DNA of 64,000 nucleotides. It comes from an uncultured Myxococcales bacterium (GTDB lineage Bacteria > Myxococcota_A > UBA9042). The notes below the pieces were generated by a model. That model was not told the DNA's origin and did no database searches. It saw only the letters and a list, made by a program, of their open reading frames with translations. Positions 1 to 8,225 of this stretch are shown here, piece by piece. Every line of letters starts with the position of its first letter. The stretch's first letter is position 1. The translations under genes were made by a program, and so were the position numbers. The DNA is taken from positions 62,001 through 126,000 of the forward strand of contig CAJBNH010000143.1 in assembly GCA_903955385.1 (NCBI GenBank), written 5' to 3'.

Positions 1-1
1 C

Positions 2-1381
2 GAGCCACCGGCAGCCGTCGCTCCTGCAGCGCCCCTCGTCCTTCCTGTCGTCATCGAGCCCGCCGCCCCGGCCATTGCGACGCCAGAGCCGGTCGTTCAG
101 CCGGCCAGGCCCGCCAAGCCTGTGAAAGAAAAGCCTCTTCTGCAATACAAGACCGGGCCTGCCACCTGGACGGTTTCCGGCGAGACACGCGCGCGCTCTG
201 AGTACCGCAAGGACTTTGCCTTTCAACCCGATGGTGGCGGACAGCACGCGTTCTACCTGCTGTGCACCCGCCTGGGGCTGCTGGCCGAGCTGCCGGTGGG
301 CGCGGCCTTTGTCGAGGGGCTGGACGGCCGCGACCTGACGGACGAGGCGAGCCCCAAGCGTCAATACAACCCGCTGGACCTGCATCAGGCGTGGGTCGAG
401 CTGCGCAAGCCCGCGAAGATGCCCGTGAACCTCAAGGTCGGCCGGCAGGAACTCAACCTGGGCGCGCGGCTGCTGATCTCTTCACCCGTCTGGGCGAACT
501 ACGTGCGGTCGTACGACCTGGTGCGCGCGACGGTGCTGGGCAGCCGCTGGAAGGTCGATGCGTTTGGCGGGCGCGTGGTCGTGTCGGACCCCGACGCGTT
601 CGACCCTTGGAAGGACTCGGAGGAGCTGTGGGGCCTGTACGGCACACTGCAAGCCACCGAAAACATCAGCGTGGAGGCGTACTTTCTGGGCCTGCAGACG
701 CGCACCACGGCGGCGGCGCCGATCAAGGGCGAGGACGGCAAGACCGGCGACCTGTCGCGCTATACGCCGGGCCTGCGTCTGGTGGGCTCGGCGCTCGACC
801 ACGCCTTGGACTTCGAGGCAGAAGTGGCGCTGCAGCGCGGGTCTCGGGCCAACGATGACGTGTCGTCGCACGCGCAGCATCTTTCGGTGGCCTACCGGTT
901 CGCCACGCCAATGGCGCCCCGGGTCAAGGTCGAACTGAACCGCGCGTCGGGCGACAGTGACCCCAAGGATGGAACATCACAGACCTTTGTTCCGTTGTAC
1001 GGCACCAGCCACGACCCGTACGGCATGGTCGACTTCTTCCGCTGGCAGAACATGGAGCAGGCCGGCCTGATCCTGTCCGCCCACCCACACGCAACCATCG
1101 ACGCCTTTGTCGAGGGCCATCTGTTCGCTCTGGCCGATGCTCACGACAGCTGGGTCGACACGGGCGGCAACAAGCTGCGGGCCGGGCGCGTGAACGGTGG
1201 GGCCAGGACGGCGGGGCAGGAACTGGACGCCCGCGTCGCGTGGACGCCTTCCAGGCACTTCAAGGTGGACGTCGGCGCGGCACGCTTCCTGCCCGGTCAG
1301 CTGGTCGATGATACCCAAGCCGCGGGCAAGGACGTCGGACCGGCCGACTGGGTCTACCTGCAGGTGAGCGGGGTGCTGTAG
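2..1381 (+). CDS. Outer-membrane beta-barrel porin, alginate-export (AlgE-like) family, 5' end missing
   Basis: The frame is open to the left edge, so the true start lies outside the window. The first ~40 visible residues are a Pro/Ala/Val-rich linker. A GTG at 122 could be read as a start but falls inside this linker. The rest looks like a beta-barrel: alternating polar/hydrophobic strands, many aromatic residues at strand ends, and the segment KVGRQELNLGARLL, which resembles the conserved GRQ core of alginate-export porins. The C-terminus ends in a barrel-like strand (VYLQVSGVL). Such porins sit in the outer membrane and pass polysaccharide or small anionic solutes; the substrate here cannot be told. 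The Pro/Ala linker ahead of the barrel suggests an extra N-terminal periplasmic part. Family call is moderately sure. Confidence 0.7.
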   Translation, partial: EPPAAVAPAAPLVLPVVIEPAAPAIATPEPVVQPARPAKPVKEKPLLQYKTGPATWTVSGETRARSEYRKDFAFQPDGGGQHAFYLLCTRLGLLAELPVGAAFVEGLDGRDLTDEASPKRQYNPLDLHQAWVELRKPAKMPVNLKVGRQELNLGARLLISSPVWANYVRSYDLVRATVLGSRWKVDAFGGRVVVSDPDAFDPWKDSEELWGLYGTLQATENISVEAYFLGLQTRTTAAAPIKGEDGKTGDLSRYTPGLRLVGSALDHALDFEAEVALQRGSRANDDVSSHAQHLSVAYRFATPMAPRVKVELNRASGDSDPKDGTSQTFVPLYGTSHDPYGMVDFFRWQNMEQAGLILSAHPHATIDAFVEGHLFALADAHDSWVDTGGNKLRAGRVNGGARTAGQELDARVAWTPSRHFKVDVGAARFLPGQLVDDTQAAGKDVGPADWVYLQVSGVL

Positions 1382-2070
1382 CGGCGCCAACTGTCGGTCA
1401 GCGCACCGGACTCGCCCGCTGCTGCACCCCACCCACGTCGACGGCAGGAATTCGTGTTGCCGGTTGGCGAGATTCCCTTGTGTACGGCGGTGGTTGGCGG
1501 CTCGTTCAAGCGCTTGAATGGGGTCCGCAATACCCTGAGATCAGGGCACAAAAGGTCGGGAATTAGGGTTGTGGCGCGCCCCTCCCCGGCTGCCGCCCGC
1601 CCCTCCCCACTGCGCGATGTTTGGGGGCCGTGGGTGATTTCGTTGGCGCCATAGGGCGGGGCTCTCGATTCACCGGCAGCACCGGGTCTAGGGCACGCCG
1701 CCCGGTCGGGAGGTTTCCCCTCCCGATTCCGCCAGCGAAAGCACGGAACGCTCCGAGAACACTTTGGAATGGGGGGAAAGGCGCGGCAGCGCCGGGGCGG
1801 GGCGCGCGAAAGGTGTCCAGTGCCAAGTCCCGACAGCCCCGACTCGACAGCAGAAGACCGACAGGTTGACGGGGCGGGTGAGGAGGGCGTAGACCTTCGG
1901 ACAGGCCTGTCGCGTGCAGGGGGCGCGGCCTGCAGCGGTGGCGGGCCGAGCGGCGAGCGGTCGCACGGTTGGTGACGGGCGCTTGGAGTTCCCCCGTAGC
2001 CCTTTGGCAACCATGAGAGACCCCGACAAGGTTGGGTCCCACCGAAGCTCACCTGAACCGGAGGCCTGTC
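1382..2070. other. Gene-free stretch of ~690 bases
   Basis: No reading frame here looks coding on either strand; the short open frames are high-G+C shadows. It contains one copy of repeat family 2 (1852-1947) and a perfect 7-bp GC-rich hairpin at 1707-1725 (CGGGAGG, loop TTTCC, CCTCCCG). The hairpin has no T-run after it. C-rich runs lie at about 1570-1610. The porin terminator and the promoter of the next gene must lie here, but neither could be placed. Confidence 0.6.
1852..1947 (+). repeat. Intergenic repeat family 2, copy A
   Basis: About 96 bp that align almost end to end with 7075-7170. Shared blocks include ACCGACAGGTTGACGGGG, GGGCGTAGACCTTCGGACAGG, TGT-GCGTGC and GGTGGCGGGCC. A shorter, degraded copy lies at 3485-3533. 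All three copies read in the same direction and lie upstream of the next plus-strand gene. Function unknown. Confidence 0.65.
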
Positions 2071-2406
2071 ATGAAGGACATCGATGACGGGACGCAAAGG
2101 CAGGCACTGGTCGCGAGTGCACTGCGGGCGTACGACCGTCGCCGACGCACGTCGCGGAAGGACCAGCACTCACGGGATGGTGTGCGGCTCGGCTTGCTCC
2201 TCTTGGCGTTCGCGGCCATGGTTATCGTGACCACTGCGCTTGTTGTCCAGGTGATCATTTGGTTCGAGGTGAGCCCCACCGACGCGTACTCCAGGTACTC
2301 GCGCGGCCACCACCCGACAGCCATGCAGAAATGCATCCTCAAGAATGGTGAGGAGTTCTGCGTCGCAGAAGCCCAGCAGGACCCGCAGCGCCCGCCTGAG
2401 AACTGA
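2071..2406 (+). CDS. Small single-pass membrane protein, unknown function
   Basis: 111 residues from the ATG at 2071, chosen because GGAGG sits eight bases upstream (2060-2064); the open frame extends further but lacks a better start. The first ~45 residues are charged and Arg/Lys-rich (DRRRRTSRKDQ). One clear membrane segment follows (about residues 48-70, LGLLLLAFAAMVIVTTALVV). The last ~40 residues hold two cysteines (KCILKNGEEFC) that could form a disulfide outside the membrane. The positive N-terminus predicts an N-in, C-out inner-membrane protein. No family recognised. Confidence 0.6.
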   Translation: MKDIDDGTQRQALVASALRAYDRRRRTSRKDQHSRDGVRLGLLLLAFAAMVIVTTALVVQVIIWFEVSPTDAYSRYSRGHHPTAMQKCILKNGEEFCVAEAQQDPQRPPEN

Positions 2407-2480
2407 CGCTTGGGTGCGGGCGTCAGAATCTGGCACCACAACCACTCGATTCACGCCAGAGAAACCGCCTGTTCCACCGG

Positions 2481-3170
2481 CTAGCCACGGCCCCCAGGTC
2501 TGAGGTCCAGCCCATCGGCCGCTTGCCACCCGTGCGCCCAAGCCGCGGCATCGACGCGAATGCCCCTGCCCTTGCCCAGTCGCAAGTGGTCGCGGACAAA
2601 GCGGTCCAGCGAGTCGCGATGGGAGGCGACGGCCGGATCGACACGCACGAGCGCAGCTTCGGTGAATTCCCCTCGGACCTGCTCGGCAACGCCCGCCAGC
2701 TTCTCGGCCACCGCTGCGACTACACCCACGCGAAAGGCCTCGTGCCACGCACGGTCCTTGCCCGCCCCGTGGGTCGCCGAGAGCCACTCGATGCGGGCGA
2801 CCAGCCAATGCCAGACCTCAGCCACCGCAGCGCGGTCGCGTTCGCGCCCTGCAACGACGATCGCCTGCTCATGCCCCTGATCGAGGGTGTAGGCGACGCA
2901 GCCGTTGGCATCGGCAAGCGTGGTCGCCAGCACGACTTTCCACTTGCGCAGGCGCCTGCCGACGGCAAGCGGAGCATCGCGTCCGTCGGTGATGGGGTCG
3001 AGGTCGGGGGTGGTCGAGTGCTCGGCCTCGAGCCAAGCCTGCAGTCGGTGCCGCTCGATCAGCACTTGCGCCATGGCCGCCGCCGCCGCTGCTTCGTGAG
3101 CATTGGGTGACGTGGCCAACGCCAGCAACTTGCGCACACGGCTGGAGATCACGTGGTCGACGGTCATCAC
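2481..3170 (-). CDS. DUF2786-domain protein
   Basis: 229 residues. Residues ~8-45 (RKLLALATSPNAHEAAAAAA, then MAQVLIERH) match the DUF2786 signature, in which a short helix is followed by a 'SPN-HEA-AA-A' segment. The remaining ~180 residues are mixed alpha/beta, with Trp and His residues conserved in the usual DUF2786 C-terminal partner domain (WHWLVARIEWL, KDRAWHEAFRVG). Proteins of this family are often phage- or plasmid-linked and have no established biochemical role. No mobile gene is next to it. The start could be either of the first two Met codons. Confidence 0.65.
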   Translation of the reverse strand: MMTVDHVISSRVRKLLALATSPNAHEAAAAAAMAQVLIERHRLQAWLEAEHSTTPDLDPITDGRDAPLAVGRRLRKWKVVLATTLADANGCVAYTLDQGHEQAIVVAGRERDRAAVAEVWHWLVARIEWLSATHGAGKDRAWHEAFRVGVVAAVAEKLAGVAEQVRGEFTEAALVRVDPAVASHRDSLDRFVRDHLRLGKGRGIRVDAAAWAHGWQAADGLDLRPGGRG

Positions 3171-3269
3171 GGTCCGCTGCGTCCAAGCGCACCGCCTGGG
3201 AGGGCGCGGAAGGTAGAGCCTGGCGGGGGCCGGTGCAAGTCGACGGGGTCAGTCGAGGGTGTCGAGGGT

Positions 3270-3465
3270 GTCAGGACTAGACATGTGACATCTTTGCTTC
3301 GGCCCGGCCCGGCCCGGCCCGGCCCGGCCTGGCCCGGCCTGGCCCGTTGCGTTGCGAGCGAGTGGTCCTCTCCAAGCCATTGGATCGAGGCAGTTCGCGC
3401 ACTCGGGGCGTGGACGATCTGGCACCGGCCGCCCTGCTGAAAAGTGTCAAGTGTCTAGTCCTGAC
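3270..3465 (+). repeat. MITE-like intergenic repeat family 1, copy 1
   Basis: 196 bp. The left end reads GTCAGGACTAGACATGTGACA and the right end TGTCAAGTGTCTAGTCCTGAC; the two are inverted repeats of about 21 bp with two or three mismatches. Inside are a run of eight to nine CGGCC/TGGCC pentamers (about 3300-3345) and a conserved core (CTCTCCAAGCCATTGGATCG, GGCACCGGCCGCCCTGCTGAA). Three related copies lie at 5852, 6849 and 8104, all in the same orientation. No coding capacity. Together with 3485-3533 it fills the ~405-base gene-free stretch 3171-3575. Confidence 0.75.
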
Positions 3466-3484
3466 CCCCCCACTCACCCCCTGA

Positions 3485-3533
3485 GAATCAATGGCTTGAC
3501 AGGTGGTTGGGGCGGGCGTAGGCCGCGGAGATG
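3485..3533 (+). repeat. Intergenic repeat family 2, degraded copy C
   Basis: About 49 bp related to the first half of the copies at 1852 and 7075. The shared block is TTGACAGG-GGTTG-GGCGGGCGTAG. It lies just downstream of a family 1 repeat and ~40 bases before the next lipoprotein start, the same arrangement as at 6849-7196. Confidence 0.45.
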
Positions 3534-3575
3534 GCCGCTTTCGTTCTCCGCCATCATCTGGTTTGAGGGTCCGGC

Positions 3576-5822
3576 ATGAGGATTTCCACGCTCGTTCTGC
3601 TCTGCCTGACCGCTGCCTGCGGCCAGAGTACGGTGGGCGCGGGGACCGAACCCGGCTGCGTCGCGGACCAGTCCCGGTGCGAGGTCGAGGGCGCGCTTGA
3701 AGTTCTGTCGTGCACTGCGGACGGCGCGTGGACTGTTCTCGATTGCCCACTCGGCAAGGCCTGTTCGCGCGCGGTAGGCCGATGCATGGACCCGTGCAAG
3801 CCTGGCGAGGCGCGCTGCGAGGTCGGCGGTGCGGCTTTCCGGCTGACGTGCGACGGCGCGGGGGTCTGGGCCAACGAGCCTTGCGTCTCCGGGCGAACCT
3901 GCGACTTGACGAGCGCTACGTGTGTCGAGCCCTGCAAACCAGCCGCCCGTCGGTGCGTAGCCGGTCTGCCCGGTCAAGTCGAAACGTGCGGCGCCAACGG
4001 GGTGTGGTCGACCGCGACGTGCGGCGATGAAGACGTGTGCTCGCCCGCGACGGCCGCGTGTGTCGCTGCCACCTGTGCGCCCGGACAGATGCGCTGCGAG
4101 GGGGCCGGGGCGTCCGGGGCGCGCGGTCTCTGCGCACCGCACCGGATGGGGTTCGTCGCCCACGACTGCCCGGCGGGGACGGCGTGCGTCGCTGAGCCCA
4201 ACGGTGCAACGTGTCGCAAGGTGGTCTGCGACCCCTCAAAGACCGGCTGCTCGATCGACCTCGCCGCGGTGGTGACCTGCGAGCCGGACGGCACGGCCTT
4301 CAAGAGCCAACCGTGCGGAATTGCCGAGACCTGCGAGGCCGGCGCCTGTGTGCCCGCAACCGTGCCGCTGGGCGGAGTGCTGCAGCGCTACCCTCCTTCG
4401 ACTGAGCAGCCCCTGCACCTCGACCCCGGCCGATACGCGCTCGCCGTCGTCAGCCTGCAGGTCGGCTCGGCGACCGACATCGATTTCCCCGTGTCCGTCA
4501 CCGGCAAGGTTCTGTCACCGCCGCCCCCCGACCCGGTTCCGCCACCACCGCCGAACGCGGAGGTGCCGCCCGGATTCCGCTGCGCCACTCCCTTCCTGCT
4601 GCTGCAGGCACCGGCGGTCGGCCCGCCGCTTCGCCCGGTGCCGGCCAAAGCCGTAATGACGCCCAAGCCGGGCGATGAACGCCTGTTCCACGTCGCCAGC
4701 GCGAAGGGCTATTCATCCACCGTGTCTCGCAACGGCTTGCTCCGCAAGACGACGCCAAGCGCGAACTTCTGGGAGGACATCACCCAGTCGGCCCCCGGGG
4801 CGTACCTGCCGGAAGGCATCCTCTCCGAGCTCGCGTACCGGGTTGAGGTCGGCGTAATCCCGCGCAACACCGCGATCTTTGGTGAACTGACCGATCTCGA
4901 TGGCAACGGCCGCATCGACGTCTTCGTCACCTCGGCGGTGGCTTCTGGCGTCACGGCGTTCGTCAGCCCCGCCACGTTGTTTCCCGCAAACTACTTCGCG
5001 GCCGTGGACACCGGAGAGATCGTCTACGTCTCGCCCCAGGCCACGAAGGGACCGGACGCGCCCGCGGTTCTGGCGCGGGTCCTTGCGCACGAGGTGCAAC
5101 ACCTCATCTATATTGGCCGTCGGATCGCGCTCTACGACGGCGCGCCCACCGAGGTCGTGTTTGGCCAGCTCGGCGACGTGTTCGCAACCGAGGGCATGGC
5201 TCAGGTCGCCGCGAGCTGGTCCGGCCACAAATCCTCAACGGAAGCAGTCTTGGCACTTGCATACCCCGCGGAAATGTCGGCCGTGGACCTCTTCGCCACG
5301 AGCTACGGTCAGGCGGTCGACAAGGGTGTGGGCTACAGTCACGCGCTGCTCGTCCAAGAGTACCTCTTCGAGCAGGCCGGTGCGGTCGCGTTCGCGGGGC
5401 AGGGCGGCGTGCAGGATCAAGGGGGACGCGCCTTCGTGGACCAATTCACCAATGGACAGATGGGGCCTGGCCGGTTGGCAGCCATGGACGGACGGAACTT
5501 CGGCCAAGTCTACGTCGATTTGGGGACGGCGCTGCTGCTCGCGAGCCTGCCCGTGACCGCGCTGTCGAATGCGACGGCGGCACAGCCACGGTTCCACTTC
5601 CGCCCAGTGGCCACCGATGCCGCTTTCGACGGCGACATCGGCGTCGCGCTCGAAATCAAGAGCAAGCCTTTGGTCCGTCGCACGCCTTGGGACGAGCGCA
5701 GCACCTTCTTGCGGCTCGGGGGCATGGCGTTCCTCGACTTGGCGGTGGGCGCAGGTGGCGCCGAGGTCGTCGCCACCGCGCCGAACGTTGCGCTCGTCCT
5801 CGTGCAGTACGTCGAGCAGTAG
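3576..5822 (+). CDS. Lipoprotein with Cys-rich repeats and an HEXXH metalloprotease domain (M30-like)
   Basis: 748 residues. The N-terminus is a short signal peptide with a lipobox (LTAAC, Cys15), so it is probably a surface or periplasmic lipoprotein. Residues ~20-260 hold about six Cys-rich units of the type C...G.W..-.C..G..C, likely disulfide-bonded and adhesive. A Pro-rich spacer follows. The C-terminal half has LAHEVQHLI (HEVQH at residues 505-509) and a downstream EGMAQ (Glu539). This HExxH...E layout is that of gluzincins such as the M30 (hyicolysin-like) family. The two His and the catalytic Glu506 are intact. The substrate is unknown. Repeats flank the gene on both sides. Confidence 0.7.
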   Translation: MRISTLVLLCLTAACGQSTVGAGTEPGCVADQSRCEVEGALEVLSCTADGAWTVLDCPLGKACSRAVGRCMDPCKPGEARCEVGGAAFRLTCDGAGVWANEPCVSGRTCDLTSATCVEPCKPAARRCVAGLPGQVETCGANGVWSTATCGDEDVCSPATAACVAATCAPGQMRCEGAGASGARGLCAPHRMGFVAHDCPAGTACVAEPNGATCRKVVCDPSKTGCSIDLAAVVTCEPDGTAFKSQPCGIAETCEAGACVPATVPLGGVLQRYPPSTEQPLHLDPGRYALAVVSLQVGSATDIDFPVSVTGKVLSPPPPDPVPPPPPNAEVPPGFRCATPFLLLQAPAVGPPLRPVPAKAVMTPKPGDERLFHVASAKGYSSTVSRNGLLRKTTPSANFWEDITQSAPGAYLPEGILSELAYRVEVGVIPRNTAIFGELTDLDGNGRIDVFVTSAVASGVTAFVSPATLFPANYFAAVDTGEIVYVSPQATKGPDAPAVLARVLAHEVQHLIYIGRRIALYDGAPTEVVFGQLGDVFATEGMAQVAASWSGHKSSTEAVLALAYPAEMSAVDLFATSYGQAVDKGVGYSHALLVQEYLFEQAGAVAFAGQGGVQDQGGRAFVDQFTNGQMGPGRLAAMDGRNFGQVYVDLGTALLLASLPVTALSNATAAQPRFHFRPVATDAAFDGDIGVALEIKSKPLVRRTPWDERSTFLRLGGMAFLDLAVGAGGAEVVATAPNVALVLVQYVEQ

Positions 5823-6169
5823 CCACTGTGAAGCGGTGTCAGGTCGAGGGTGTCAGGACTAGACATGTGACATCTTTGCTTCGGCCCGGCCCGGCCCGGC
5901 CCGGCCTGGTCCGTTGCGCTGCGAGCGAGTGGTCCTCTCCAAGCCATTGGATCGAGGCAGTTCGCGGACCCGGGGCGTGGACGATCTGGCACCGGCCGCC
6001 CTGCTGAAAGGTGTCAAGTGTCTAGTCCTGACACCCGTGACACCCGTGACACCCGTGACTCACCCCTGACCACCCCAGACACAGCGTTGACGGTCGCGCT
6101 TGGCGGCGAGCACACTCACCGGGTCCGGGGTGACCCCGGCGATTTGCCCATCCAAGTTGGGAGGTATTG
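5823..6169. other. Gene-free stretch with repeat copy 2, a 9-bp tandem repeat and a palindrome
   Basis: Family 1 repeat copy 2 fills 5852-6032. Its right end runs into three tandem copies of the 9-mer GACACCCGT (about 6030-6056), so the repeat end itself seems to have been amplified. A GC-rich palindrome CCGGGGTGACCCCGG lies at 6125-6139, ~30 bases before the next start, where an operator could sit. No coding frame. Confidence 0.5.
5852..6032 (+). repeat. MITE-like intergenic repeat family 1, copy 2
   Basis: 181 bp, nearly identical to 3270-3465 except for fewer CGGCC pentamers (about five) and a handful of substitutions. Both inverted ends are intact (GTCAGGACTAGACA on the left, TGTCTAGTCCTGAC on the right). 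It begins 30 bases after the stop of the metalloprotease gene. Confidence 0.75.
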
Positions 6170-6841
6170 ATGATGCGTCGAATTGCGATGCTGGCCATTT
6201 CGCTCAGCGGCTTGCTGTGCGGCTGCGCCACGATCTACCCGCAGGTATCGGTCAGGCATTTTGGATCGATGGACCCGGACCGGGACGAAAGCGTGGGCTT
6301 CGCAGCCAACGCCACGGCGACCCAGAACCGCCTTGGGGGCGTCACACCCAACGTAGAGGTCATCTCTGGCGAGATGCCGGAAGGTCTGGCCCTGCAAGAG
6401 AACGGCAACAAAATCGTCATTCAGGCCGGCGCCGAGGGCAAGTACAAGGTGCTTGGCGAGGTCGAGGCCGACTACAATCAGGCGGCCGCAGAGATGATCT
6501 GGCGCAACCTGTGGTGGACCTGGGCCTACGACGAGGGCTGGCGCAAGGTCGTCTGCTATCCCCAAGTGCCGCTGAAAATCCTGACCCTCGGCATCTGGGC
6601 TTACATCCCCACCGCCTGGCCGTGCTGGGCGATGGTCCCCGGGGACGAGACGGACCGCCAGCGCGCTCTGGTGCGAAGCGTCAAACACGGCGTCGCGGCG
6701 ATGGGCGGCAACCTCGTCATCGTGACGGAGAGCGGCACCACCAACGTCGTGACCGTCAGCGGCAACAACTACTCTGCCACTGGAGTCGTGCAGCAGGTGA
6801 AGAACACGTCCTTGAAGGGTTTCTCGGTCAAGAAAGAGTGA
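6170..6841 (+). CDS. Lipoprotein, unknown function
   Basis: 223 residues from the ATG at 6170, placed five bases after a GGGAGG ribosome site; the adjacent ATG at 6173 is equally possible. A short signal peptide ends in a lipobox (LLCGC, Cys19). The mature part has no recognised domain. It contains a Trp-rich segment (IWRNLWWTWAYDEGW) and a Pro/Trp segment (IPTAWPCWAMVPGDE) that look like a membrane-interfacial hairpin. The C-terminal ~60 residues are a beta-rich domain ending NNYSATGVVQQVKN. It lies between two family 1 repeats, 30 bases or less from each neighbouring element. Confidence 0.6.
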   Translation: MMRRIAMLAISLSGLLCGCATIYPQVSVRHFGSMDPDRDESVGFAANATATQNRLGGVTPNVEVISGEMPEGLALQENGNKIVIQAGAEGKYKVLGEVEADYNQAAAEMIWRNLWWTWAYDEGWRKVVCYPQVPLKILTLGIWAYIPTAWPCWAMVPGDETDRQRALVRSVKHGVAAMGGNLVIVTESGTTNVVTVSGNNYSATGVVQQVKNTSLKGFSVKKE

Positions 6842-6848
6842 CGAGCGT

Positions 6849-7004
6849 GTCACCTGACACGCGACATCTCTGCTTCGGTCCGGTCCGTTGCTTGGCGCGC
6901 GTAGTCCTCTCCATGCCGTTGGATCGAGGCAGTTCGCGGACCCGGGGCGTGGACGACCTGGCACCGGCCGCCCTGCTGAAAGGTGTCAAGTGTCTAGTCC
7001 TGAC
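6849..7004 (+). repeat. MITE-like intergenic repeat family 1, copy 3 (left end decayed)
   Basis: 156 bp. The core and right end match copies 1 and 2 closely; the left terminal repeat has diverged (GTCACCTGACACGCGACATC) and the pentamer run is reduced to two GGTCC units. It starts eight bases after the stop of the preceding lipoprotein gene. With the repeat at 7075-7170 it fills the ~350-base gap 6842-7195. Confidence 0.7.
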
Positions 7005-7074
7005 ACCCGTGACTCCCCTGCCACGCCTGCCCTGACACCCCTGCCCCCTCCGCCACCCCACACTTTCTGGCCAG

Positions 7075-7170
7075 CGGAAAACCGACAGGTTGACGGGGGG
7101 TTGAGGCGGGCGTAGACCTTCGGACAGGTTTGTTGCGTGCCCGGAGACGGTCTGCGGGTGGTGGCGGGCC
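7075..7170 (+). repeat. Intergenic repeat family 2, copy B
   Basis: About 96 bp matching 1852-1947. It ends 25 bases before the start of the Cys-rich lipoprotein gene, so it would lie in that gene's 5' leader if transcription starts upstream. Confidence 0.65.
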
Positions 7171-7195
7171 GGTTGCGCGGGTCTGGAGGCTGGTG

Positions 7196-8098
7196 ATGGT
7201 CGCTTCGACTTCCTGCACGTATGGCTTGCGGCTGGCGGGGATCTTGCTGGGCAGCTTGGTCGCCGCCTGCGGGGCATCGAGCTCGGGCGAGGATGCAGCC
7301 ACCGTCTTGGACCAGACCACCCCCGACACGGCCGAGGTCGTGGACGCCCTCGATGTCCCTCCAGACGCGCCGGCCGATTTGGCCACGGACGCCTCGCCGC
7401 AGGCACCGATGGCGTGCGCCGCGGCGGCGTGCGGCTCTTGGCTCGAAGCTTGCGAGCAAGCGGCTGCCTGCAAGCCGTTTCTGGACTGTGCGACGAGCTG
7501 CCCCACGAGCTCCTGCGTCATCGAATGCGGCGCAGGCGTCGAGCCCTCGCGGTTGCAGGTGGTGCTGTGTGCCGCGGTCGAGGGATGCCTGACGATCCCC
7601 GTGTCGAAGTGCGGCAACGGCTACTGCGACGCCACGGAGTCGCCGAAGTCCTGCCCCGGTGACTGCCCGACGGCACCTTGTGGTGGACGATACCAAGAGG
7701 CCTGCGGTCCGGGCGCTTACTGCAGCCACCTGACTGGCTTGTGCGTGGATTGCCAGTTCAACAACGACTGTGCGCCGTGGCAGGAATGCGTCGCGGGCGC
7801 CTGCGTCACGGCCGGTGCCCCCCACTGCGGCAACGCGAAGTGCGAGTCGGGCGAGGACGTGGCCGGTTGCCCGGTGGATTGTGGCGGCGTGGACCCTGTC
7901 GCGTGCGCGAAGGATGGTTGCGTCGACGCGTACGGGGCCTGCGAGGCGACCGCCGCGTGTGCAACGCTGCTAGGCTGCCTGGCGGAGTGCCACGGCGCGC
8001 TTGACTGCTACGGAAAGTGCGCGATCCAATACGGAGTTCAAGGCCTGCAGACCTTCCTGCCTTGGGTCACCTGCGCGCGCGGGCTGGGCTGCCTGTAA
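7196..8098 (+). CDS. Cys-rich lipoprotein, unknown function
   Basis: 300 residues from the ATG at 7196, seven bases after GGAGG; the longer open frame upstream runs through repeat family 2 and is not credible. The signal peptide ends in a lipobox (LVAAC, Cys25), followed by an acidic, low-complexity linker. The rest is packed with cysteines in two kinds of unit. One is CGNGYCDATESPKSCPGDC, repeated as CGNAKCESGEDVAGCPVDC, which is common in predicted surface proteins of deltaproteobacteria. The other is a C...C-A-AC..-L-C...C helical pair near each end of the mature protein. It is probably exposed on the cell surface. No enzymatic motif. Confidence 0.65.
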   Translation: MVASTSCTYGLRLAGILLGSLVAACGASSSGEDAATVLDQTTPDTAEVVDALDVPPDAPADLATDASPQAPMACAAAACGSWLEACEQAAACKPFLDCATSCPTSSCVIECGAGVEPSRLQVVLCAAVEGCLTIPVSKCGNGYCDATESPKSCPGDCPTAPCGGRYQEACGPGAYCSHLTGLCVDCQFNNDCAPWQECVAGACVTAGAPHCGNAKCESGEDVAGCPVDCGGVDPVACAKDGCVDAYGACEATAACATLLGCLAECHGALDCYGKCAIQYGVQGLQTFLPWVTCARGLGCL

Positions 8099-8103
8099 GC
8101 GGT

Positions 8104-8210
8104 GTCAGGACTTGCCACCTGACATCCCTTGCCCACGACCGACCACCGCGTCCGGTCCGCGGGCTGTGCGGCGCACTGGCGCGAAAAGGTGTCAAGTGTC
8201 TAGTCCTGAC
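8104..8210 (+). repeat. MITE-like intergenic repeat family 1, copy 4 (internally deleted)
   Basis: 107 bp. The left end (GTCAGGACTTGCCACCTGACATC) and the right end (GGTGTCAAGTGTCTAGTCCTGAC) are kept, while most of the core is lost or changed. It lies between the stop of a lipoprotein gene and the convergent stop of the MFS/spermidine-synthase gene, where a hairpin formed by its ends could act as a terminator. Confidence 0.65.
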
Positions 8211-8225
8211 ACCACTACCCAACCC

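Noticed and set aside
1454-1654. Short plus-strand frame in the 1.4-2.0 kb gap
   Set aside because: It has no ribosome site and no family resemblance, and its composition follows the C-rich background.
2429-2445. TGGCACC block after the small membrane protein gene, considered as a sigma-54 promoter
   Set aside because: There is no GC at the required 12-base offset and no rightward gene follows.
3300-3345. CGGCC pentamer run considered as a CRISPR or larger satellite
   Set aside because: The units are 5 bp without spacers and lie inside one intergenic element; this is a microsatellite within the MITE-like repeat.
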